64,000 nucleotides of DNA. Source: Myxococcus sp. CA023 (GTDB lineage Bacteria; Myxococcota; Myxococcia; Myxococcales; Myxococcaceae). Below are positions 56,172 through 64,000 of the stretch, in pieces (position 1 is the first letter of the stretch; each line of letters begins with the position of its first letter). Position numbers and translations under genes: made by a program. The notes under the pieces were generated by a model. That model saw only the letters and a list, made by a program, of their open reading frames with translations. It ran no database searches and was not told the DNA's origin. Location: positions 140,460-204,459 of the forward strand of contig NZ_JAAEAH010000002.1 of assembly GCF_010998615.1 (NCBI RefSeq), given 5' to 3'.

Positions 56172-56390
56172 GGGTGGGAATGTAACGCCCGCCCCTTGCG
56201 GGTGGCTGGCGAAAACAGCCCTGCGAACGTCCCTGCTCGGACTTGTCGGGTCCTTGTGCCGTGGACCTACCGGGAAGTCGACACTCCCGTCCTCCGCCAG
56301 GCTTGGACGGCGATGCAGGTACACAGGACACAGGGCCCGGTCTCCCGGGGCGATGATGATGACGAAGAGGACGACACCGGACGGGAGGCC

Positions 56391-57914
56391 CTACCCCCCG
56401 CCAACGGCCGCCCAGTCCTGGAAGACGTGGACCGGGTCGCAGAGGGCGTGCAGGCCCGTGCGGCCCCTGTTGCCAATCTGGACGCCGTGAAAGCGGGTGC
56501 CCTTCTCGCGTGCCTGCTCGACCCGGCGAGGCAGGCCGTCTGGCACCGGCCACTCGCCGTCACTGACGAAGAGCACGTCCGCCCGCTTCCAGTCATTGGC
56601 ATCCAGGCGCTGGACCACCCTGGCCGTGACCTCGGATACGTCGCTGCCGCCTCCGAAGGATTGGCCGAGGAACGCCAGCAGCCGTCCGAGGCCGCCCTCG
56701 GTCAGCGACAGCTCGAACTCCAGCACCTGCCCCGGACCACTGTAGGCGTAGAGGAAGCACCGGCGCTTCTCCGCATGGGCGGTCCGAAGTGCCTCCAACA
56801 CCAGGGCCTTCCCCACCTGCTCCGGAAGACCGTGCATCGAGCCGGACGTGTCCATGACGGTGATGATGGGACCGCGCTTGGGACGTGGGCTACTCCGCTC
56901 GACGGCCTCCTCGCTGTCACGCTCGACGAGCGTTCGCTCTATTTCGAGACCTTCGACGCGATACGTGAGCAACGCGCGCTCCGCCCGACGCGCGTGCCAC
57001 AGGTAGCGGAACTTGGGATGCCCGAGGTTCACCGCTTCGACAGGCAGCATTCGCGCCAGCTCTCCGCTCCGTTCGATGCCTCGGGTCTCCGCCGGAACGC
57101 GCCTCGTCCAGACCTCGCGACGCTCCTCCTCCAGCCGTCTCATCGGGACGAAGATGGTCTCCGCGATGGTCTCTTCAGCGTCGCTCGCATGGAGCCGTCC
57201 CAGCGAGCGAACGACTTCCGTGAGCTGCGGTAACTGCTCGACGAGCTCACGAAGACGAACGAGGTCCGCCCACCCCGTGTGCTTCAGCACGCCGATGCTC
57301 AGGTCCCAGCCGCGCCCCATCAGCTCTCCGAGGTCACCGAACACAGCCGAGATCGCCGCCCAGATACGCGTCCGCTCCTCCCAGCCCGCGAGGAGGTCCG
57401 CGTCTTCCTTCACGGGCCGTTGCGCGACCTCCCGTTCGGCCTGCTGGCGCAGCCGCGCGAGCGTGAGCGCGTCGGGCTGCCTGGACTTCCGGGCCCGTCG
57501 CTCTCGCTTCGCCGCCTGAGCCTCCTGCGCCTCCATCCGCTGGCGTTCGAGTTGCTCCAACTCGCGGAGTCGCGCGACGACCTCCGCGCGGACCACCGCC
57601 GCATGACGGATGAACGACGCGAGCACGTCGCGCAGAAAGGCGTCCACCAGTTCGGGCTGGCCCTTGCAGAAGCGCAAGATGCCCAGGGGCTCGGCGGTGA
57701 GCCGCGCGGGAGCGGCGATTCCGGGCGGCGGCCACGTCACGTTCGGAGGGAGGCGTCCGTCGAGCAAGGCGTCACGCCAGGCACGAAGGCCACGGACCCG
57801 CTCCGCGAGCGTTCCGACGGGAAGCGCGATAAGGTCGGGGAGGAACTGCTCGGGGCAGTCGTCGAGGAACGCGTAGCCCCGCTCCAGGGCGCCCACGTCA
57901 AAGGCCTCTTTCAT
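56391..57914 (-). CDS. VWA domain protein (ViaA-like)
   Basis: 507 residues. The N-terminal two-thirds are helical, with a basic coiled-coil stretch (EAQEAQAAKRERRARK). The C-terminal VWA domain has the MIDAS motif ITVMDTSGSMHG, YAYSGPGQ, GGGSDVSEV (the second metal loop) and VLFVSDGEW. This is the layout of ViaA, the partner of the MoxR ATPase RavA. Its ATG overlaps the MoxR gene stop (ATGA), which confirms the pair. The VWA protein probably acts as substrate adaptor for the AAA chaperone. Confidence 0.9.
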   Translation of the reverse strand: MKEAFDVGALERGYAFLDDCPEQFLPDLIALPVGTLAERVRGLRAWRDALLDGRLPPNVTWPPPGIAAPARLTAEPLGILRFCKGQPELVDAFLRDVLASFIRHAAVVRAEVVARLRELEQLERQRMEAQEAQAAKRERRARKSRQPDALTLARLRQQAEREVAQRPVKEDADLLAGWEERTRIWAAISAVFGDLGELMGRGWDLSIGVLKHTGWADLVRLRELVEQLPQLTEVVRSLGRLHASDAEETIAETIFVPMRRLEEERREVWTRRVPAETRGIERSGELARMLPVEAVNLGHPKFRYLWHARRAERALLTYRVEGLEIERTLVERDSEEAVERSSPRPKRGPIITVMDTSGSMHGLPEQVGKALVLEALRTAHAEKRRCFLYAYSGPGQVLEFELSLTEGGLGRLLAFLGQSFGGGSDVSEVTARVVQRLDANDWKRADVLFVSDGEWPVPDGLPRRVEQAREKGTRFHGVQIGNRGRTGLHALCDPVHVFQDWAAVGGG

Positions 57915-59530
57915 CGGGCTGCTTCCTCACGAGGAAGCAGCCCGAAGCCCTGGCGGAGCTTCTCGAGACGCCCCAGCAGCGTGTCCACTTCACGCCGCGT
58001 CCCCTCCAGGCTTCGCGCCGCGGGCTCGGCGAAGTCGTCGGTCACCCAGAGGTGCGCGCGGATGTCCGCGCCCAGGCTGGCGATGTGGGCGAGCAGTTGC
58101 GTCTTGTAGGTCGCGACCTGCTGCCCGAGCGCGGTGAGTTCCTTGAGGCAGTCCTCGACGTGCGCCGCCTTCTGGCGGGTCGGCTCCATGAAGGGCGGAA
58201 GGTCTACGTCTTCCATGTGCCAGTTCGCCTGGTTCGTGAGGTAGGCGTCACGGTTTGCCCAATGCGTGAACTGTGGTGAACGAGAGGTAGGGTCATGAAT
58301 CCAGAGCGCGTTCAGCTCGGCTAGCGTGAACCCATTTCCCGCGTTGGTGCGATCATTGATCTTCGCGTTGTTGCGCCCATTCCAGTAGTCGTCAGGATCC
58401 CTCGAATGAGCATCGTCAGGCGCGAGGTACAGCGGCTCCCTGCCGCGCCTGGCCTGCGCCCTGCCTCCCTTGTTGACCGTGGGCTTTCCATCATTGCCCT
58501 TGAACAAGAGGTTCCCGTTCTCATTACGCGCTTGGGAGCGGCTGTCCTGGTCCAGCTTGAGCCGGGCCTCCCAAGACACCACGATGCGCGTCAGCCGGGA
58601 CGGGTCCATCGCCGCGCTCGCGCCGGCCCTCGCCGCGTACCAGTCGTGGACCTTGGCGCGCTGCTCGGGCGCGCTCCACAGGCAGTGCTGAAGCAGCCAG
58701 CAATCCCAGATGGACACGCGGTCCCGGCCGTTCGTGAGGGCCGCCGTCTGGAGGAGCTTCACGACTTTCCGCCAGCGGCGGTCCGACACCTGGATGCCCT
58801 CGGCCGTACACCAGTCGCGCAGGTCTGCGAGCAGCGCCACGACGTCGTCAGGCACGGCCACCTCGGTCGCCGCCTGTCGAACCTCCGCCAGGTCCTCGTC
58901 GCTCAACCTGCGTTGCCGAGAGAACTCGGCGACCACGTCCCCCCGAAGCCCCAGCAGTGCGGGGAAGCCCGCCTTCGACACGGGTCCGACGTGACAGCGG
59001 AGCAGGAACCGGTCGAAGAGCGCGTCGAGCTCCTCCCCCTCCGGGAGCTCGTTGCTCGCGCCCACCACGGAGAGCAGCGGGGTGGACTCGCGGCGCTTTC
59101 CGTTGTCGAACTCGCGCTCGTTGAGCAACGTGAGGAGCGCGTTGAGGATGGCGCTGTTCGCCTTGAAGATTTCATCAAGGAAGGCGACGGAGGCCTTGGG
59201 GAGGTACGCCTCCGTGAGGCGCTCGTAGCGGTCCTCCTCCAGGCCCTTGATGGACAGGGGCCCGAAGAGCTCCTCCGGCACCGTGAACCGCGTCAACAGA
59301 CGCTCGAAGTAGGTGGCCGGATGGAAGGCCAGATGCAGGCGCCTGGCGACCAGGCTCTTCGCCGTCCCCGGCGGCCCGATGAGCAGCAGGTGCTCACCCG
59401 CGAGCGCGGCGAGCAGCGCGAGCCGGACCGGCACGTCTCGCTCGACGAGCCCCGTCAGTAGCGCATCGCGGAGCGCCGCGATGCGAGCGGTGAGGTCGGA
59501 CGGCAGTTGCTTCTTCAAGGGTTCAGCCAT
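57911..59530 (-). CDS. MoxR-family AAA ATPase (RavA-like)
   Basis: 539 residues. Walker A is LLIGPPGTAKSLVARR (residue about 45), Walker B VAFLDEIFKAN, sensor 1 VVGASNELPEGEELDALFDR, and the arginine-finger helix follows. The C-terminal 250 residues hold a helical domain with a polar linker (GREPLYLAPDDAHSRDP), like the RavA-specific region. It acts as a hexameric chaperone ATPase with the VWA protein encoded next. Its first 50 codons and about 50 bases of 5' sequence recur as a truncated copy at 60890-61130. Confidence 0.9.
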   Translation of the reverse strand: MAEPLKKQLPSDLTARIAALRDALLTGLVERDVPVRLALLAALAGEHLLLIGPPGTAKSLVARRLHLAFHPATYFERLLTRFTVPEELFGPLSIKGLEEDRYERLTEAYLPKASVAFLDEIFKANSAILNALLTLLNEREFDNGKRRESTPLLSVVGASNELPEGEELDALFDRFLLRCHVGPVSKAGFPALLGLRGDVVAEFSRQRRLSDEDLAEVRQAATEVAVPDDVVALLADLRDWCTAEGIQVSDRRWRKVVKLLQTAALTNGRDRVSIWDCWLLQHCLWSAPEQRAKVHDWYAARAGASAAMDPSRLTRIVVSWEARLKLDQDSRSQARNENGNLLFKGNDGKPTVNKGGRAQARRGREPLYLAPDDAHSRDPDDYWNGRNNAKINDRTNAGNGFTLAELNALWIHDPTSRSPQFTHWANRDAYLTNQANWHMEDVDLPPFMEPTRQKAAHVEDCLKELTALGQQVATYKTQLLAHIASLGADIRAHLWVTDDFAEPAARSLEGTRREVDTLLGRLEKLRQGFGLLPREEAAR

Positions 59531-59713
59531 GGCGTCTCCGTCCAGTGAAGCGGCGCTGTTCAGACAGACGTCACGAACGGCCCGGAGCCATCGGTCGCCA
59601 CGAAAGAAACTTGAAAGTACCGGGACGTGGCCGGTCGAGCTCCGAGCCACGCACAGGGAGAGGCCCGATGCGGGCCAGCAGCGGACGTCCCTCGAGGAGT
59701 CGCACCGGGGAAG

Positions 59714-60820
59714 TCAGTCGCGCAGCTTCCACCGGTCGAAGAACCCGCGGCGCCGGGCTTGCCGCCCACGCAGGGCCGCGAAGCGGGCGGCGAACCCGGC
59801 CAGGTCGTCATCACGCGTGGCCAACGCCCGCAAGTCCTCGGCGAGCCTCACCGCCTCGTCGTACTCGCTGGCGGCGACCCGGGCCTCGAGCCGAGCCCAG
59901 GCCCCATCCACGTCCCGCGACAGGGCCGTCAACCGCCGCTGGAGGCGACTCATCGCGGCAGCGGTGGCCGCGCGAGCGCGGGCGGACTCTGCGCGCTCCC
60001 GTGCTGCGCGCTGGGCCACCATGAGCGCCTGGAGTTCGTGGACGGTCCGCGCGGGCCTCTGGTTTGCTGACGCGTGCTCCGCGCGGAAGGCACGGAGCAG
60101 CTCGGAGCCCAGCGGGCGCTCCGGTGCGTCCACCGCACGGAGGAGCCAGCGCATCTGGTCCTTGGGGGAGAGGTCACGAACCCAGGCCCGGAAGGCGAGG
60201 CTGTCATCCTCGCGCTTCTTTTCTCCGTGCGCCGCCGCCGCGAGCAGGTCTTCGTCGAGCCGGAGCAACGCCACCAGCGCCTGCTGCGCGGCGGACAGCG
60301 TGCTCAACTCCTCGGGCACGAGGGGCTCCTTCGCGAATGACGCCACGCTGCCCGCCTGAACAGCCCCCAGCCACGCGAGATAGGCCCCGCGCAGGTCTCC
60401 GCGCTGGAGCTCGGTCCGAAGGGGAACCAGCGCCGCGAGCGAGGCGGACGGCGCGTCCTCCCTGCCAGAAGGGTCCTCATCCCCCACCTGGAAGTCGAGC
60501 ATCACGGAGTTCCCAGACACCGTGAGCGCCGATGGACTTCGTGCCGGAAAGCACGCCTTGAGCGCCTTCACGTCGAGCCCCGCGCGGGGCAGGCGCAGCA
60601 TCAGCCGACAGTCGCCCCAGTTCGAATCGTACAGGTGCGCGTCGAAGTAGCGCAGGAGGAGCTGGGCGGGGTCCGCACCCAATCCACCCCTGTGGTATTC
60701 GTTCCAGAACCGGGTCGGCGTGATTTCGGCCCGCGTCGAGATGGCCCGAAGCTCCGCCATCTGCCTGGCCGTCAAAGGCCGGTCCAACGCCACGAACTCG
60801 TAGACTTGATGTTCGCTCAT
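59714..60820 (-). CDS. Hypothetical protein of the MoxR-VWA-SNF2-SWIM cluster
   Basis: 368 residues, family not recognised. The N-terminus YEFVALDRPLTARQMAELR with ISTRAEITPTRFWNEYHRGG and LLRYFDAHLYDSNWG is well structured and Trp/Tyr rich; the C-terminal 150 residues form a long Ala/Arg/Glu helix pattern likely to be a coiled coil (RERAESARARAATAAAMSR). This N-terminal pattern is one I have seen on proteins linked to SWIM genes, but I cannot name it. It lies 183 bases upstream of the MoxR gene on the same strand and probably starts the operon. Confidence 0.7.
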   Translation of the reverse strand: MSEHQVYEFVALDRPLTARQMAELRAISTRAEITPTRFWNEYHRGGLGADPAQLLLRYFDAHLYDSNWGDCRLMLRLPRAGLDVKALKACFPARSPSALTVSGNSVMLDFQVGDEDPSGREDAPSASLAALVPLRTELQRGDLRGAYLAWLGAVQAGSVASFAKEPLVPEELSTLSAAQQALVALLRLDEDLLAAAAHGEKKREDDSLAFRAWVRDLSPKDQMRWLLRAVDAPERPLGSELLRAFRAEHASANQRPARTVHELQALMVAQRAARERAESARARAATAAAMSRLQRRLTALSRDVDGAWARLEARVAASEYDEAVRLAEDLRALATRDDDLAGFAARFAALRGRQARRRGFFDRWKLRD

Positions 60821-60889
60821 GGAGGTTCTGTACGGCGAGCGCGACTGGCCAGGGTTCTCGAGGAGCACCGCGCTGCGTGCGAGGCGTGC

Positions 60890-61072
60890 TCAACGTCTTC
60901 CGGCCGTACCTGGCGGCCCGATGAGCAGCAGGTGCTCACCCGCGAGCGCGGCGAGTAGCGCGAGCCGGACCGACACGTCTCGTTCGACGAGCCTGGTCAG
61001 CAGCGCATCTCGGAGCGCCTCGATGTGAGCGGTGAGTTCGGACGGCAGTTGCTTCTTCAGCGGTTCAGCCAT
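60890..61072 (-). pseudogene. Truncated second copy of the moxR gene start
   Basis: The first 60 codons (AEPLKKQLPSELTAHIEALR, LVERDVSVRLALLAALAGE, LLLIGPPGTAG) match the RavA-like gene at 59530 with a few substitutions, and the similarity extends upstream of the start codon for about 50 bases. It breaks inside Walker A (GTAKS becomes GTAGRR) and a stop follows. It is a partial duplicate left by recombination. Confidence 0.85.
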
Positions 61073-61308
61073 GGCGTCTCCGCTCAGTGAAGCGGCGCTG
61101 CTCAGACAAACGTCACGAACGGCCCGACGCCCCACCAGGCGCTCGACTGGAAGACGCCCGCCGAGGTGCGGGCGGAAAAGCTCGCCAGGCCACTCCCCCT
61201 GCGCGAGGCCGCATAGCAGCAACCCACCGACACGCCTCTCCCATCCGCCCATTTCCGCCGGCGAGCGTGTCTTGACTGCGAGGGGGACACGACACTGACG
61301 CGACGTCC

Positions 61309-61902
61309 TCACTCGAAGGCGCTGTTCGTCGTCCACTGCGACGCCGGCACGAATCGCAGGCCTTGAACTGCCGGCTGGAGCGCGAGGATACGCTCGACGA
61401 CCTCCCGATGGAACAGGCTCACCGACGGTGATTCGGCGAGCGCGAAGACCCTTCGCTCGCTGAGCGGAACCCCCGCCAGTGCCTCCTCCTGCAGCACGAG
61501 TCGCCCTATCGAATAGATGAACCTCCCGCCAGGCGACCTGGTGACCTCGGACTTCTCCTCATCCAGACACCGGAGCTCGTTAAAGATGTGCACGAGCCAG
61601 TACGTGTACACCTCGTCGCCGACTGGCACCTCTGCCGGAAGCAGTTGCACGCGGTGGAGTTCCAGCGGGCGCAGCACGTTCCGGACCCGCGTCGACACAA
61701 CCGGGTCTGGCAGGGCGTGGTGGTCCAGCATCCGCGGGGCCGCCGGCACCGGGGCCAGCAGTTGCAGTTGGATTGCCTCCTTCACCACGACCTCCCTCCC
61801 CCGCCGGAAGTCGCCCGACTCCTGGTCCCATCTCAGCAGCGGAACGTCCGCGTCGCCTGTGCGCACCAGCACGAAGTAGTCCGCTTGCAGCGGCATCATC
61901 AC
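61309..61902 (-). CDS. Imm11 (DUF1629) family immunity protein, second copy
   Basis: 197 residues. ADYFVLVRTGDADVPLLRWDQ at the start, TYWLVHIFNELRCLDEEKSEV in the middle (the YxLxxxxxxxxCxDxxxS element) and RRVFALAESPSVSLFHREV with RFVPASQWT at the end follow the Imm11 pattern. It overlaps the upstream AHH nuclease gene by four bases (ATGA), so toxin and antidote are co-translated. It differs strongly from the Imm11 protein encoded at 29342-29941, so the two should be specific for their own toxins. Confidence 0.72.
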   Translation of the reverse strand: MMMPLQADYFVLVRTGDADVPLLRWDQESGDFRRGREVVVKEAIQLQLLAPVPAAPRMLDHHALPDPVVSTRVRNVLRPLELHRVQLLPAEVPVGDEVYTYWLVHIFNELRCLDEEKSEVTRSPGGRFIYSIGRLVLQEEALAGVPLSERRVFALAESPSVSLFHREVVERILALQPAVQGLRFVPASQWTTNSAFE

Positions 61903-62762
61903 GCCCCCGCTCTCAACTTCCGCCGCTCAAGCGACTTCCCCGTGATGCCGTGCCGGACCCCATGGTCGCGCTTCGCCGGACAGGCCCTCTCCTGCTTGCG
62001 GCGTATGCTGCCTGCTCCTGCACAACCACTGCCGCCGGAGCGGTAGTCCCTCCCGTCGCGGGTAATCGTCCAGGTAAAGGAGGCTATCTGCTCCAGGATG
62101 AACGCGCTCAGCGCATTCAATTCCTCTACCAGCGCTCCTGGGTTCGCGCAGAACTCACCCCTCACCAGTGCCGCCTCCACGTCCTTGAGATGCGCGCGCA
62201 CCGCGTTGGGATAGTTCATGTCAGCCTCAGGCCCTTGGCCCGCCGCATGCGGCCCGCGGTGCACAGGGACGGCCAGTTGACACGCCACCTCCATGCGGGA
62301 CGGCAGCATGACTCCATCCTCCGCACCGTTCACGTCGTACCCGAACCGGCGGCAGTACGTCCCCCACGACGCCTCCTCCGTCGCTTCGCAGGCAATCAGA
62401 TGGTGCGCTGCGACTGTAAACGGTCCCGCGTACCACTCATGCACCGAGGAGTCATGCGTGCCAAGAAGCGCCTCTCGCAGCGTGTGCGAGTCGCCAGTGT
62501 CTTGCCCCCACTGCGATGCGAATGGGTGCTCTGGCTTCCCGCAGTATTCGCACGGTGGCCGCGGTCGGGGCTTCGGTCCATCGCCTGGCCCCGACTTCAG
62601 GAACCGCACTCTTGCGCCTCGTATGATGACAGGCATGCGCCCATTGAACTGCTCAATGTCCTTGCCGACCAATGTCCCGAGGACTGACGAGCGCGTGAGC
62701 TTCCCAACAACCACTCCAGGGCAATGCGCCAGTTCGTGGTTGTTCGCCTTCTTGGTTCCCAT
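61899..62762 (-). CDS. AHH-family nuclease toxin, second copy
   Basis: 287 residues. A two-Cys knuckle (PCEYCGKPEHPF, residue about 72) precedes the nuclease core FTVAAHHLIACEATEEA, with GYDVNGAEDGVMLPS and VPVHRGPH and a Tyr/His region after it; these are the same conserved elements as in the AHH toxin at 29953-30840. No PAAR, VgrG or signal peptide is attached, so delivery is unclear. The ATG at 62762 follows GGAAGG by six bases, and that Shine-Dalgarno sequence is inside a hairpin derived from a CRISPR-like repeat (62759-62794). Confidence 0.75.
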   Translation of the reverse strand: MGTKKANNHELAHCPGVVVGKLTRSSVLGTLVGKDIEQFNGRMPVIIRGARVRFLKSGPGDGPKPRPRPPCEYCGKPEHPFASQWGQDTGDSHTLREALLGTHDSSVHEWYAGPFTVAAHHLIACEATEEASWGTYCRRFGYDVNGAEDGVMLPSRMEVACQLAVPVHRGPHAAGQGPEADMNYPNAVRAHLKDVEAALVRGEFCANPGALVEELNALSAFILEQIASFTWTITRDGRDYRSGGSGCAGAGSIRRKQERACPAKRDHGVRHGITGKSLERRKLRAGA

Positions 62763-62794
62763 CTGATGCCTTCCGGCATCACGGCGAGCGGGAC
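62759..62794 (-). repeat. Solitary CRISPR-repeat-like sequence forming a 5'-UTR hairpin
   Basis: Bases 62768-62794 match 26 of 27 positions of the array repeat (first 27 nt in crRNA direction). The 8-nt handle end is not conserved. On the minus strand GATGCCGGAAGGCATC forms a perfect six-bp stem with a GGAA loop; the array repeat has the same stem with a T-G wobble, so the change is compensatory. GGAAGG inside it is the ribosome site for the toxin gene, whose ATG overlaps the end of this stretch. Confidence 0.85.
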
Positions 62795-63181
62795 GGCGGC
62801 GGCCTCCCTCAACGCGGAAGGCCGCTGGGTGGACGCGGGGGCCGGGTCAGTGGCATGAACGAGCCCGGTCGCTCGCGTTTCCACCCGGCCCCATGCCGCT
62901 GGCTACGGGTGGCCCCATGCGGCTGGCCAGTGACAAGCGTTGGCCCTAGTTCCCCTCTGGGAGCGTAAAGAGACGTTGCAGATTTGGCCCACCCAGACGA
63001 TGTGCCAACGGAGCCCGGCGCAGGCCCCCGTCGCACGTTGACGAAGCAGCCGACCGTTTAAAGGCAGCCCCCAATCCATCTCACCACTACCAATGCACCA
63101 CCGGCACGGCGCCAGCCGTCATGCCGACCGGGAGACGTGTGTTTCTCGTGCCTCATTCCGGGGCCCGCACAGGAGGCGTGT
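62795..63181. other. Intergenic region, no gene seen
   Basis: 387 bases between the divergent nuclease toxin gene and the secreted protein gene. No coding pattern or clear promoter is seen. A 16-bp near-perfect direct repeat lies at 62887-62902 and 62911-62926. Confidence 0.5.
62887..62926. repeat. 16-bp tandem direct repeat, 24-bp period
   Basis: GGCCCCATGCCGCTGG and GGCCCCATGCGGCTGG, one mismatch, spaced 24 bases start to start, upstream of the divergent toxin and secreted protein genes. They could be tandem regulator sites. Confidence 0.45.
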
Positions 63182-64000
63182 ATGCATAGGAAGCGGAGGT
63201 TTCTGTCCGCGCTGTTTCTGCTTGTCTTGCTCCCCTGGCCGGGGTGGACCTCGGAGCCTCCCTTGCCAGAGGAAGAGGCGCCGCCTACTCCACCGGCCTC
63301 CCCCTCGCGCAGGTGGAACTACCTGACGCGCCTGGAGGCGACGACGTTTGCGTTCCTCCCTCGCGCGGGCGCTGGTGGTGACGATGGCTTCATCCAGGTG
63401 GAGCCCACCTTCATCGTCGACGGTGGCCCCGAGTTCGGCGTCAACGTCGGCGCTCCCGTGCGCTTTCACCTGTGGGGTGGTGGCGAGGGCGCGAGGGTTG
63501 TGCGACGAGAGGACTGGGACTCCCTCTCGGACTGGGGGCAACTCGTCCGTGGCCTCAAGTTCGGCTCGGACAACGCGCCGCTGGGGGTGTGGTTCGGTGG
63601 CCTGGATGGCTACAGCCTGCTCACAGGGCATCTGGTCCGCCGCTACTCCAACCGCGCGAATCCGGACTACCACCCGGCAGGAGGCTTCCTCACTGGCACG
63701 CTGGGGCCCCTCTATACGGAAGCGTTCGTTTCGGACGTCCTGGGCGCGCGGCTGATGGGCGCGGAGTTCGCCCTGGACATGGAGCACATCCTCTTTGGCA
63801 AGCCCAGGCAGCAGGGGCGCTACACCCTGGCGCTGTCCGCCGTGCATGACTGGGGGCGAGCGGGTGGACGCGCGGCCTCGGTGACGTTGGCGCACCTGGA
63901 CGCAACGGCAGTCGTCCTGGTGCGGCCAGGATTTGAAGCCCTCGTGATTGCGGGATGGGGCGGTCGCCCTGGTGAGGGGGGCGCATGGGGGGCCGTGGCG
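63182..64000 (+). CDS. Secreted or outer-membrane hypothetical protein, 3' end outside window
   Basis: At least 273 residues; the frame stays open to the window end. The N-terminus is a signal peptide (MHRKRRFLSALFLLVLLPWP) followed by a Pro/Glu linker. The body alternates short strands rich in Gly, Trp and Tyr (TTFAFLPRAGAGGDDGFIQV, VEPTFIVDGGPEFGVNVGAP, PLGVWFGGLDGYSLLTGHLV in parts), as in outer-membrane beta-barrel or porin-like proteins. The family is not recognised. The ATG at 63182 is chosen because the signal peptide begins there. Confidence 0.7.
   Translation, partial: MHRKRRFLSALFLLVLLPWPGWTSEPPLPEEEAPPTPPASPSRRWNYLTRLEATTFAFLPRAGAGGDDGFIQVEPTFIVDGGPEFGVNVGAPVRFHLWGGGEGARVVRREDWDSLSDWGQLVRGLKFGSDNAPLGVWFGGLDGYSLLTGHLVRRYSNRANPDYHPAGGFLTGTLGPLYTEAFVSDVLGARLMGAEFALDMEHILFGKPRQQGRYTLALSAVHDWGRAGGRAASVTLAHLDATAVVLVRPGFEALVIAGWGGRPGEGGAWGAVA

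Noticed and set aside
60886..60903. An 18-base stretch matching 16 positions of the CRISPR repeat start, at the end of the truncated moxR copy
   Set aside because: About half of it can be explained as slightly changed moxR sequence, leaving too few bases to claim a second repeat relic. It shares one base change with the relic at 62768-62794, so it is worth remembering but not supported.

Overview
The window is high-GC DNA from a myxobacterium of the Myxococcus/Corallococcus/Pyxidicoccus group. The evidence is a DevTRS-like ('MYXAN' subtype) CRISPR-cas operon, myxobacterial paralogous families (DUF2381 next to a Ser/Thr kinase, DUF2378), a kinase fused to an AAA ATPase and TPR-like repeats, and third-position-GC-rich codon use throughout. 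No rRNA, tRNA, phage or insertion-sequence gene was recognised. All names rest on reading motifs by eye; no database search was run.

1-12 kb: a truncated repeat-type protein, a small membrane protein coupled to a sterol-desaturase-like enzyme, an alpha/beta hydrolase, an AAA ATPase, a SUKH-domain protein and a lipoprotein are followed by a complete tripartite RND efflux operon (outer-membrane channel, adaptor, pump). 13-17.5 kb: a tightly coupled lipid operon (cyclic-nucleotide-binding patatin, KAS III-like enzyme, acyltransferase, SDR). Two of its members have lost a catalytic residue. 17.5-24.2 kb: methyltransferase plus kinase-ATPase, ExoD-like and DUF2378 proteins, and an NAD(P)-binding protein. 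24.3-25.9 kb is a gene graveyard with fragments of DbpA helicase, a NADAR protein and an MHS-type transporter.

26-32 kb (minus strand): a type VI secretion cargo cassette made of a PAAR-like tip protein, a DUF6484 protein, an AHH-family nuclease toxin, an Imm11/DUF1629 immunity protein, two accessory proteins (TIGR02270-like and a ketosynthase-like protein without its Cys) and an Imm49-like protein. 32.2-45.3 kb: a 46-repeat CRISPR array, its leader, and cas2, a cas4-cas1 fusion, cas5, cas7, cas8, cas3 and cas6, all read on the minus strand. Directly upstream, in the same direction, is a gene for a PD-(D/E)XK nuclease fused to a SAVED cyclic-nucleotide sensor. No CD-NTase or Cas10 that could make its ligand is present in the window.

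45.6-52 kb: a DUF2381/kinase pair, an AI-2E family permease, a probable CNF-like deamidase toxin, a broken MarR regulator and an aldo/keto reductase. 52-61 kb (minus strand): a SWIM protein, SNF2 helicase, VWA protein, MoxR ATPase and an unknown protein, followed by a truncated copy of the moxR start. 61.3-62.8 kb: a second AHH nuclease/Imm11 pair. Its toxin gene starts right after a solitary sequence matching 26 of 27 bases of the CRISPR repeat; there the hairpin is strengthened by a compensatory change and carries the Shine-Dalgarno sequence. The window ends inside a secreted protein gene.

The best candidates for something undescribed are the SAVED nuclease built into a type I CRISPR operon and the CRISPR-repeat-like hairpin at the start of the second nuclease toxin gene.
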